Shown here: piece by piece, positions 54,239 through 64,000 of the stretch
Layout: every line of letters begins with the position of its first letter
How positions within the stretch are numbered: the stretch's first letter is position 1
From: Hippasteria phrygiana
Taxonomy: Eukaryota; Echinodermata; Asteroidea; Valvatida; Goniasteridae
Direction: 5' to 3'
Length of the DNA: 64,000 bases
Assembly (NCBI GenBank): GCA_037893225.1
Contig: JAZGUH010000407.1
Span: 682,001-746,000, forward strand
Translations under genes and position numbers: made by a program
Notes under the pieces: model-generated
Told to the model about the DNA's origin: nothing
The model's input: the letters and a program-made list of their open reading frames with translations, nothing else
Database searches by the model: none

Positions 54239-54459
54239 AGATCTGGCGGTACATGTTGCAATCATCGGCGGCTTCTTAGAGTTAAAACTTGTGGAGAAAA
54301 TTCAAACCTCGCAATGTTTATTTTCTTTCCGGCCACCATCTGTGTACATGTTACCGTCTATTTATTGCTCCATGCATGTCAAATTCCCTGGGGTATGGAC
54401 TTGCTTTACTCATTCATAATTGCATGAAATATCAACCAAATTCAGTAATTTTGAAGCTT
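54239..54459. repeat. 221-bp monomer with 11-bp deletion creating a HindIII site
   Basis: TTTTGACATGTATGGATAGC has lost CATGTATGGAT, joining TTTTGA to AGCTTAG and creating AAGCTT at 54454-54459, directly beside AGATCT. The deletion removes the left ACATGT arm of the dyad around the BglII site. The same unit occurs at 56547-56767 and 58855-59075. AAGCTT is otherwise absent from the monomers I read. Confidence 0.96.
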
Positions 54460-56546
54460 AGATCTGGCGGTACATGTTGCAATTATCGGCGGCTTCTTAG
54501 AGTTAAAACTTGTGGAGAAAATTCAAACCTCGCAATGTTTATTTTCTTTCCGGCCAACATCTGTGTGCATATTACTTTCTATTTATTGCTCCATGCCTGT
54601 CAAATTCCCTGGGGTATGGACTTGCTTTACTCATTCATAATTGCATGAAATATCAACCAAATTCAGTAATTTTGACATGTATGGATAGCTTAGATCTGGC
54701 GCTACATGTTGCAATTATCGGCGGCTTCTTAGAGTTAAAACTTGTGGAGAAAATTCAAACCTCGCAATGTTTATTTTCTTTCCGGCCAACATCTGTGTGC
54801 ATATTACCTTCTATTTATTGCTCCATGCCTGTCAAATTCCCTAGGGTATGGACTTGCTTTACTCATTCATAATTGCATGAAATATCAACCAAATTCAGTA
54901 ATTTTGACATGTATGGATAGCTTAGATCTGGCGCTACATGTTGCAATTATCGGCGGCTTCTTAGAGTTAACACTTGTGGAGAAAATTCAAACCTCGCAAT
55001 GTTTATTTTCTTCCCGGCCACCATCTGTGTGCAGATTACCTCTTATTTATTGCTCCATGCCTGTCAAATTCCCTTGGGTATGGACTTGCTTTACTCATTC
55101 ATAATTGCATGAAATATCAACCAAATTCAGTAATTTTGACATGTATGGATAGCTTAGATCTGGCGCTACATGTTGCAATTATCGGCGGCTTCTTAGAGTT
55201 AAAACTTGTGGAGAAAATTCAAACCTCGCAATGTTTATTTTCTTTCCGGCCAACATCTGTGTACATGTTACCGTCTATTTATTGCTCCATGCATGTCAAA
55301 TTCCCTGGGGTATGGACTTGCTTTACTCATTCATAATTGCATGAAATATCAACCAAATTCAGTAATTTTGACATGTATGGATAGCTTAGATCTGGCGCTA
55401 CATGTTGCAATTATCGGCGGCTTCTTAGATTTAACACTTGTGGAGAAAATTCAAACCTCGCAATGTTTATTTTCTTCCCGGCCACCATCTGTGTGCAGAT
55501 TACCTTTTATTTATTGCTCCATGCCTGTTAAATTCCCTGGGGTATGGACTTGCTTTACTCATTCATAATTGCATGAAATATAAACCAAATACAGTAATTT
55601 TGACATGTATGGATAGCTTAGATCTGGCGCTACATGTTGCAATCATCGGCGGCTTCTTAGAGTTAAAACTTGTGGAGAAAATTCAAACCTCGCAATGTTT
55701 ATTTTCTTTCCGGCCACCATCTGTGTACATGTTACCGTCTATTTATTGCTCCATGCATGTCAAATTCCCTGGGGTATGGACTTGCTTTACTCATTCATAA
55801 TTGCATGAAATATCAACCAAATTCAGTAATTTTGACATGTATGGATAGCTTAGATCTGGCGGTACATGTTGCAATCATCGGCGGCTTCTTAGAGTTAAAA
55901 CTTGTGGAGAAAATTCAAACCTCGCAATGTTTATTTTCTTTCCGGCCAACATCTGTGTGCATATTACCTTCTATTTATTGCTCCATGCCTGTCAAATTCC
56001 CTAGGGTATGACTTGCTTTACTCATTCATAATTGCATGAAATATCAACCAAATTCAGTAATTTTGACATATATGGATAGCTTAGATCTGGCGCTACATGT
56101 TGCAATTATCGGCGGCTTCTTAGAGTTAACACTTGTGGAGAAAATTCAAACCTCGCAATGTTTATTTTCTTCCCGGCCACCATCTGTGTGCAGATTACCT
56201 TTTATTTATTGCTCCATGCCTGTCAAATTCCCTGGGGTATGGACTTGCTTTACTCATTCATAATTGCATGAAATATCAACCAAATTCAGTAATTCTGACA
56301 TGTATGGATAGCTTAGATCTGGCGCTACATGTTGCAATTATCGGCGGCTTCTTAGAGTTAAAACTTGTGGAGAAAATTCAAACCTCGCAATGTTTATTTT
56401 CTTTCCGGCCAACATCTGTGTGCATATTACCTTCTATTTATTGCTCCATGCCTGTCAAATTCCCTAGGGTATGGACTTGCTTTACTCATTCATAATTGCA
56501 TGAAATATCAACCAAATTCAGTAATTTTGACATGTATGGATAGCTT

Positions 56547-56767
56547 AGATCTGGCGGTACATGTTGCAATCATCGGCGGCTTCTTAGAGTTAAAACTTGT
56601 GGAGAAAATTCAAACCTCGCAATGTTTATTTTCTTTCCGGCCACCATCTGTGTACATGTTACCGTCTATTTATTGCTCCATGCATGTCAAATTCCCTGGG
56701 GTATGGACTTGCTTTACTCATTCATAATTGCATGAAATATCAACCAAATTCAGTAATTTTGAAGCTT
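56547..56767. repeat. 221-bp deletion monomer, second copy
   Basis: Same 11-bp loss, with AAGCTT at 56762-56767, 2308 bp after the first. Confidence 0.96.
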
Positions 56768-58854
56768 AGATCTGGCGGTACATGTTGCAATTATCGGCGG
56801 CTTCTTAGAGTTAAAACTTGTGGAGAAAATTCAAACCTCGCAATGTTTATTTTCTTTCCGGCCAACATCTGTGTGCATATTACTTTCTATTTATTGCTCC
56901 ATGCCTGTCAAATTCCCTGGGGTATGGACTTGCTTTACTCATTCATAATTGCATGAAATATCAACCAAATTCAGTAATTTTGACATGTATGGATAGCTTA
57001 GATCTGGCGCTACATGTTGCAATTATCGGCGGCTTCTTAGAGTTAAAACTTGTGGAGAAAATTCAAACCTCGCAATGTTTATTTTCTTTCCGGCCAACAT
57101 CTGTGTGCATATTACCTTCTATTTATTGCTCCATGCCTGTCAAATTCCCTAGGGTATGGACTTGCTTTACTCATTCATAATTGCATGAAATATCAACCAA
57201 ATTCAGTAATTTTGACATGTATGGATAGCTTAGATCTGGCGCTACATGTTGCAATTATCGGCGGCTTCTTAGAGTTAACACTTGTGGAGAAAATTCAAAC
57301 CTCGCAATGTTTATTTTCTTCCCGGCCACCATCTGTGTGCAGATTACCTCTTATTTATTGCTCCATGCCTGTCAAATTCCCTTGGGTATGGACTTGCTTT
57401 ACTCATTCATAATTGCATGAAATATCAACCAAATTCAGTAATTTTGACATGTATGGATAGCTTAGATCTGGCGCTACATGTTGCAATTATCGGCGGCTTC
57501 TTAGAGTTAAAACTTGTGGAGAAAATTCAAACCTCGCAATGTTTATTTTCTTTCCGGCCAACATCTGTGTACATGTTACCGTCTATTTATTGCTCCATGC
57601 ATGTCAAATTCCCTGGGGTATGGACTTGCTTTACTCATTCATAATTGCATGAAATATCAACCAAATTCAGTAATTTTGACATGTATGGATAGCTTAGATC
57701 TGGCGCTACATGTTGCAATTATCGGCGGCTTCGGAGATTTAACACTTGTGGAGAAAATTCAAACCTCGCAATGTTTATTTTCTTCCCGGCCACCATCTGT
57801 GTGCAGATTACCTTTTATTTATTGCTCCATGCCTGTTAAATTCCCTGGGGTATGGACTTGCTTTACTCATTCATAATTGCATGAAATATAAACCAAATAC
57901 AGTAATTTTGACATGTATGGATAGCTTAGATCTGGCGCTACATGTTGCAATCATCGGCGGCTTCTTAGAGTTAAAACTTGTGGAGAAAATTCAAACCTCG
58001 CAATGTTTATTTTCTTTCCGGCCACCATCTGTGTACATGTTACCGTCTATTTATTGCTCCATGCATGTCAAATTCCCTGGGGTATGGACTTGCTTTACTC
58101 ATTCATAATTGCATGAAATATCAACCAAATTCAGTAATTTTGACATGTATGGATAGCTTAGATCTGGCGGTACATGTTGCAATCATCGGCGGCTTCTTAG
58201 AGTTAAAACTTGTGGAGAAAATTCAAACCTCGCAATGTTTATTTTCTTTCCGGCCAACATCTGTGTGCATATTACCTTCTATTTATTGCTCCATGCCTGT
58301 CAAATTCCCTAGGGTATGACTTGCTTTACTCATTCATAATTGCATGAAATATCAACCAAATTCAGTAATTTTGACATATATGGATAGCTTAGATCTGGCG
58401 CTACATGTTGCAATTATCGGCGGCTTCTTAGAGTTAACACTTGTGGAGAAAATTCAAACCTCGCAATGTTTATTTTCTTCCCGGCCACCATCTGTGTGCA
58501 GATTACCTTTTATTTATTGCTCCATGCCTGTCAAATTCCCTGGGGTATGGACTTGCTTTACTCATTCATAATTGCATGAAATATCAACCAAATTCAGTAA
58601 TTCTGACATGTATGGATAGCTTAGATCTGGCGCTACATGTTGCAATTATCGGCGGCTTCTTAGAGTTAAAACTTGTGGAGAAAATTCAAACCTCGCAATG
58701 TTTATTTTCTTTCCGGCCAACATCTGTGTGCATATTACCTTCTATTTATTGCTCCATGCCTGTCAAATTCCCTAGGGTATGGACTTGCTTTACTCATTCA
58801 TAATTGCATGAAATATCAACCAAATTCAGTAATTTTGACATGTATGGATAGCTT

Positions 58855-59075
58855 AGATCTGGCGGTACATGTTGCAATCATCGGCGGCTTCTTAGAGTTA
58901 AAACTTGTGGAGAAAATTCAAACCTCGCAATGTTTATTTTCTTTCCGGCCACCATCTGTGTACATGTTACCGTCTATTTATTGCTCCATGCATGTCAAAT
59001 TCCCTGGGGTATGGACTTGCTTTACTCATTCATAATTGCATGAAATATCAACCAAATTCAGTAATTTTGAAGCTT
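58855..59075. repeat. 221-bp deletion monomer, third copy
   Basis: Same 11-bp loss, with AAGCTT at 59070-59075, 2308 bp after the second. Confidence 0.96.
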
Positions 59076-59084
59076 AGATCTGGC

Positions 59085-62000
59085 GGTACATGTTGCAATT
59101 ATCGGCGGCTTCTTAGAGTTAAAACTTGTGGAGAAAATTCAAACCTCGCAATGTTTATTTTCTTTCCGGCCAACATCTGTGTGCATATTACTTTCTATTT
59201 ATTGCTCCATGCCTGTCAAATTCCCTGGGGTATGGACTTGCTTTACTCATTCATAATTGCATGAAATATCAACCAAATTCAGTAATTTTGACATGTATGG
59301 ATAGCTTAGATCTGGCGCTACATGTTGCAATTATCGGCGGCTTCTTAGAGTTAAAACTTGTGGAGAAAATTCAAACCTCGCAATGTTTATTTTCTTTCCG
59401 GCCAACATCTGTGTGCATATTACTTTCTATTTATTGCTCCATGCCTGTCAAATTCCCTGGGGTATGGACTTGCTTTACTCATTCATAATTGCATGAAATA
59501 TCAACCAAATTCAGTAATTTTGACATGTTTGGATAGCTTAGATCTGGCGGTACATGTTGCAATTATCGGCGGCTTCTTAGAGTTAACACTTGTGGAGAAA
59601 ATTCAAACCTCGCAATGTTTATTTTCTTCCCGGCCACCATCTGTGTGCAGATTACCTCTTATTTATTGCTCCATGCCTGTCAAATTCCCTGGGGTATGGA
59701 CTTGCTTTACTCATTCATAATTGCATGAAATATCAACCAAATTCAGTAATTTTGACATGTATGGATAGCTTAGATCTGGCGCTACATGTTGCAATTATCG
59801 GCGGCTTCTTAGAGTTAAAACTTGTGGAGAAAATTCAAACCTCGCAATGTTTATTTTCTTTCCGGCCAACATCTGTGTACATGTTACCGTCTATTTATTG
59901 CTCCATGCATGTCAAATTCCCTGGGGTATGGACTTGCTTTACTCATTCATAATTGCATGAAATATCAACCAAATTCAGTAATTTTGACATGTATGGATAG
60001 CTTAGATCTGGCGCTACATGTTGCAATTATCGGCGGCTTCTTAGAGTTAACACTTGTGGAGAAAATTCAAACCTCGCAATGTTTATTTTCTTCCCGGCCA
60101 CCATCTGTGTGCAGATTACCTTTTATTTATTGCTCCATGCCTGTCAAATTCCCTGGGGTATGGACTTGCTTTACTCATTCATAATTGCATGAAATATCAA
60201 CCAAATTCAGTAATTCTGACATGTATGGATAGCTTAGATCTGGCGCTACATGTTGCAATTATCGGCGGCTTCTTAGAGTTAACACTTGTGGAGAAAATTC
60301 AAACCTCGCAATGTTTATTTTCTTCCCGGCCACCATCTGTGTGCAGATTACCTTTTATTTATTGCTCCATGCCTGTCAAATTCCCTGGGGTATGGACTTG
60401 CTTTACTCATTCATAATTGCATGAAATATCAACCAAATTCAGTAATTCTGACATGTATGGATAGCTTAGATCTGGCGCTACATGTTGCAATTATCGGCGG
60501 CTTCTTAGAGTTAAAACTTGTGGAGAAAATTCAAACCTCGCAATGTTTATTTTCTTTCCGGCCAACATCTGTGTGCATATTACCTTCTATTTATTGCTCC
60601 ATGCCTGTCAAATTCCCTAGGGTATGGACTTGCTTTACTCATTCATAATTGCATGAAATATCAACCAAATTCAGTAATTTTGACATGTATGGATAGCTTA
60701 GATCTGGCGGTACATGTTGCAATCATCGGCGGCTTCTTAGAGTTAAAACTTGTGGAGAAAATTCAAACCTCGCAATGTTTATTTTCTTTCCGGCCACCAT
60801 CTGTGTACATGTTACCGTCTATTTATTGCTCCATGCATGTCAAATTCCCTGGGGTATGGACTTGCTTTACTCATTCATAATTGCATGAAATATCAACCAA
60901 ATTCAGTAATTTTGACATGTATGGATAGCTTAGATCTGGCGGTACATGTTGCAATTATCGGCGGCTTCTTAGAGTTAAAACTTGTGGAGAAAATTCAAAC
61001 CTCGCAATGTTTATTTTCTTTCCGGCCAACATCTGTGTGCATATTACTTTCTATTTATTGCTCCATGCCTGTCAAATTCCCTGGGGTATGGACTTGCTTT
61101 ACTCATTCATAATTGCATGAAATATCAACCAAATTCAGTAATTTTGACATGTATGGATAGCTTAGATCTGGCGCTACATGTTGCAATTATCGGCGGCTTC
61201 TTAGAGTTAAAACTTGTGGAGAAAATTCAAACCTCGCAATGTTTATTTTCTTTCCGGCCAACATCTGTGTGCATATTACTTTCTATTTATTGCTCCATGC
61301 CTGTCAAATTCCCTGGGGTATGGACTTGCTTTACTCATTCATAATTGCATGAAATATCAACCAAATTCAGTAATTTTGACATGTATGGATAGCTTAGATC
61401 TGGCGCTACATGTTGCAATTATCGGCGGCTTCTTAGAGTTAACACTTGTGGAGAAAATTCAAACCTCGCAATGTTTATTTTCTTCCCGGCCACCATCTGT
61501 GTGCAGATTACCTCTTATTTATTGCTCCATGCCTGTCAAATTCCCTGGGGTATGGACTTGCTTTACTCATTCATAATTGCATGAAATATCAACCAAATTC
61601 AGTAATTTTGACATGTATGGATAGCTTAGATCTGGCGCTACATGTTGCAATTATCGGCGGCTTCTTAGAGTTAAAACTTGTGGAGAAAATTCAAACCTCG
61701 CAATGTTTATTTTCTTTCCGGCCAACATCTGTGTGCATATTACTTTCTATTTATTGCTCCATGCCTGTCAAATTCCCTGGGGTATGGACTTGCTTTACTC
61801 ATTCATAATTGCATGAAATATCAACCAAATTCAGTAATTTTGACATGTATGGATAGCTTAGATCTGGCGCTACATGTTGCAATTATCGGCGGCTTCTTAG
61901 AGTTAAAACTTGTGGAGAAAATTCAAACCTCGCAATGTTTATTTTCTTTCCGGCCAACATCTGTGTGCATATTACTTTCTATTTATTGCTCCATGCCTGT

Positions 62001-62369
62001 CAAATTCCCTGGGGTATGGACTTGCTTTACTCATTCATAATTGCATGAAATATCAACCAAATTCAGTAATTTTGACATGTTTGGATAGCTTAGATCTGGC
62101 GGTACATGTTGCAATTATCGGCGGCTTCTTAGAGTTAACACTTGTGGAGAAAATTCAAACCTCGCAATGTTTATTTTCTTCCCGGCCACCATCTGTGTGC
62201 AGATTACCTCTTATTTATTGCTCCATGCCTGTCAAATTCCCTGGGGTATGGACTTGCTTTACTCATTCATAATTGCATGAAATATCAACCAAATTCAGTA
62301 ATTTTGACATGTATGGATAGCTTAGATCTGGCGCTACATGTTGCAATTATCGGCGGCTTCTTAGAGTTA
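59085..62369. repeat. 11-monomer offset duplication (2552 bp)
   Basis: About three monomers at 59085-59817 match 61637-62369, eleven full 232-bp units away. The private change GACATGTTTGGATAG (T at 59529 and 62081) occurs only in these two places. The segment overlaps the 2320-bp repeat, so exchanges of 11 and of 10 monomers both shaped this end of the window. Confidence 0.88.
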
Positions 62370-64000
62370 ACACTTGTGGAGAAAATTCAAACCTCGCAAT
62401 GTTTATTTTCTTCCCGGCCACCATCTGTGTGCAGATTACCTTTTATTTATTGCTCCATGCCTGTCAAATTCCCTGGGGTATGGACTTGCTTTACTCATTC
62501 ATAATTGCATGAAATATCAACCAAATTCAGTAATTCTGACATGTATGGATAGCTTAGATCTGGCGCTACATGTTGCAATTATCGGCGGCTTCTTAGAGTT
62601 AACACTTGTGGAGAAAATTCAAACCTCGCAATGTTTATTTTCTTCCCGGCCACCATCTGTGTGCAGATTACCTTTTATTTATTGCTCCATGCCTGTCAAA
62701 TTCCCTGGGGTATGGACTTGCTTTACTCATTCATAATTGCATGAAATATCAACCAAATTCAGTAATTCTGACATGTATGGATAGCTTAGATCTGGCGCTA
62801 CATGTTGCAATTATCGGCGGCTTCTTAGAGTTAAAACTTGTGGAGAAAATTCAAACCTCGCAATGTTTATTTTCTTTCCGGCCAACATCTGTGTGCATAT
62901 TACCTTCTATTTATTGCTCCATGCCTGTCAAATTCCCTAGGGTATGGACTTGCTTTACTCATTCATAATTGCATGAAATATCAACCAAATTCAGTAATTT
63001 TGACATGTATGGATAGCTTAGATCTGGCGGTACATGTTGCAATCATCGGCGGCTTCTTAGAGTTAAAACTTGTGGAGAAAATTCAAACCTCGCAATGTTT
63101 ATTTTCTTTCCGGCCACCATCTGTGTACATGTTACCGTCTATTTATTGCTCCATGCATGTCAAATTCCCTGGGGTATGGACTTGCTTTACTCATTCATAA
63201 TTGCATGAAATATCAACCAAATTCAGTAATTTTGACATGTATGGATAGCTTAGATCTGGCGGTACATGTTGCAATTATCGGCGGCTTCTTAGAGTTAAAA
63301 CTTGTGGAGAAAATTCAAACCTCGCAATGTTTATTTTCTTTCCGGCCAACATCTGTGTGCATATTACTTTCTATTTATTGCTCCATGCCTGTCAAATTCC
63401 CTGGGGTATGGACTTGCTTTACTCATTCATAATTGCATGAAATATCAACCAAATTCAGTAATTTTGACATGTATGGATAGCTTAGATCTGGCGCTACATG
63501 TTGCAATTATCGGCGGCTTCTTAGAGTTAAAACTTGTGGAGAAAATTCAAACCTCGCAATGTTTATTTTCTTTCCGGCCAACATCTGTGTGCATATTACT
63601 TTCTATTTATTGCTCCATGCCTGTCAAATTCCCTGGGGTATGGACTTGCTTTACTCATTCATAATTGCATGAAATATCAACCAAATTCAGTAATTTTGAC
63701 ATGTATGGATAGCTTAGATCTGGCGCTACATGTTGCAATTATCGGCGGCTTCTTAGAGTTAACACTTGTGGAGAAAATTCAAACCTCGCAATGTTTATTT
63801 TCTTCCCGGCCACCATCTGTGTGCAGATTACCTCTTATTTATTGCTCCATGCCTGTCAAATTCCCTGGGGTATGGACTTGCTTTACTCATTCATAATTGC
63901 ATGAAATATCAACCAAATTCAGTAATTTTGACATGTATGGATAGCTTAGATCTGGCGCTACATGTTGCAATTATCGGCGGCTTCTTAGAGTTAAAACTTG
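59905..64000. repeat. 10-mer higher-order repeat, 2320-bp period, truncated by window end
   Basis: Bases about 59905-61680 recur at 62225-64000, ten monomers of 232 bp each with none shortened. Class A units with AATTCTGACATG (near 60215, 60447, 62535, 62767) open each copy. The last base of the window is still inside the repeat, so its full extent is unknown. Confidence 0.92.
63948..64000. repeat. Right partial monomer, truncated by the window edge
   Basis: The window ends 53 bases after the last AGATCT, in GAGTTAAAACTTG. The array continues to the right. Confidence 0.95.

Larger units (their letters stand above)
52365..59428. repeat. 10-mer higher-order repeat, 2308-bp period, three copies
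   Basis: Copies run at about 52365-54672, 54673-56980 and 56981-59288, with a short tail. The period is eight monomers of 232, one of 231 and one of 221. The order is A-B-A-B-C-A-C-B-D-C. Private marks occur in all three: CCCTTGGG (near 52766, 55074, 57382), CCTGTTAAATTC (near 53220, 55528, 57836) and the 11-bp deletion. Copies differ slightly: the first has ATGCCTG where the others have ATGCATG (near 53449), and the third has GCTTCGGAGATT in place of GCTTCTTAGATT (near 57732). A few changes exist, so this amplification is probably older than that of the 3015-bp unit. Confidence 0.95.
1..64000. repeat. Satellite DNA array, ~232-bp monomer, entire window
   Basis: The same unit of about 232 bp follows itself head-to-tail from the first base to the last. 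Using AGATCT as the register, there are 275 whole monomers from 210 to 63947, plus partial ones at each end. Lengths of 232 (237 copies), 231 (32), 233 (3) and 221 bp (3) add up exactly to the distance between first and last site, so nothing foreign is inserted. All monomers lie in the same orientation and differ from each other at a limited set of recurring positions. Base composition is about 39% G+C. Such a long homogeneous array is typical of eukaryotic heterochromatin; centromeric, pericentromeric and subtelomeric positions are all possible. I do not recognise the family, and neither array edge is inside the window, so chromosomal context is unknown. Confidence 0.99.

Noticed and set aside
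54289..59264. 119-codon reading frames with an altered middle at 54289, 56597 and 58905
   Set aside because: Caused by the 11-bp deletion in the 221-bp monomer, again a satellite variant and not a gene.
260..63896. Several hundred overlapping open reading frames of 113-123 codons beginning MWRKFKPRN or MKYQPN
   Set aside because: They recur once per 232-bp monomer and overlap each other by 131 bases. Because 232 is not a multiple of three, each frame simply reads one and a half monomers in two registers and meets the same stop. Variants between monomers do not favour silent changes, and single-base changes of length occur freely. They are not genes.
1..64000. CRISPR array
   Set aside because: There is no alternation of short identical repeats with unique spacers. 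The entire unit repeats, and no cas gene is present.
1..64000. CENP-B box
   Set aside because: The core TTCG....A..CGGG is not present on either strand of the consensus. The GGCGAAC variant supplies CGAA but not the rest of the reverse-strand pattern.
1..64000. Ribosomal spacer subrepeats, telomere repeats or a retroelement-derived tandem array
   Set aside because: No rRNA gene, telomere motif, reverse transcriptase, integrase or terminal repeat sequence is visible. The unit does not resemble any I can name.
1..64000. A previously undescribed gene-based system
   Set aside because: I looked on both strands for coding, RNA and mobile-element signals that the satellite does not explain and found none. 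The interest here lies in array structure only.

Overview
The whole 64 kb window is one uninterrupted satellite DNA array. It is built head-to-tail from a monomer of about 232 bp (roughly 39% G+C) and contains no gene, RNA gene, transposon, CRISPR array or unique spacer that I can support. Measured from one AGATCT (BglII) site to the next, there are 275 complete monomers between the first site (210) and the last (63948). The lengths balance exactly: 237 of 232 bp, 32 of 231 bp, 3 of 233 bp and 3 of 221 bp sum to 63,738 bp. That leaves no room for any foreign insertion. Tandem organisation at this scale, with nested multimers, is typical of eukaryotic heterochromatin (centromeric, pericentromeric or subtelomeric). 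I do not recognise the family and cannot name the organism.

Monomers fall into four recurring classes, defined by linked variants. Class A has GTTAAC or its ATTTAAC derivative, SSRPP-type sequence and a GCAGATTACC segment. Class B has TGTACATG followed by TTACC. Class C has GCATATTACC and usually CCCTAGGG, often with a 1-bp shortening to 231 bp. Class D has GCATATTACTTTC. Ordered strings of these classes are repeated as higher-order repeats (HORs), but no single HOR spans the window.

The layout is as follows. 1-2630 is a 6-mer (1390 bp). 4039-13157 is a 13-mer (3015 bp) in three copies that look identical. 13.0-15.7 kb is a mosaic of short duplications. 15.7-24.7 kb is a 23-monomer offset (5332 bp) that contains a tandemly doubled 8-mer (1854 bp). 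23.3-25.75 kb is a 6-mer. 27.1-29.4 kb is a 5-mer (1160 bp). 29.4-34.8 kb is a 9-mer (2089 bp) and its 6-mer deletion derivative, marked by a 233-bp monomer. 33.9-40.0 kb is an 11/12-mer (2551/2783 bp). 40.5-42.4 kb is a distant copy of 28.2-30.1 kb. 42.6-46.2 kb is a distant copy of 37.3-40.6 kb. 43.8-51.5 kb is a 16-mer (3710 bp). 52.4-59.4 kb is a 10-mer (2308 bp) in three copies, marked by an 11-bp deletion. 59.9-64 kb is another 10-mer (2320 bp) that runs off the window.

The open reading frames of about 120 codons in every monomer are by-products. The 232-bp period is not a multiple of three, so each frame reads about one and a half monomers before meeting the same stop. The biology here is structural: repeated unequal exchange and segmental amplification, and a conserved dyad region around the BglII site that could form non-B DNA. 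Function as a centromere is inference only. Block boundaries were located by eye from shared variants and may be off by tens of bases.
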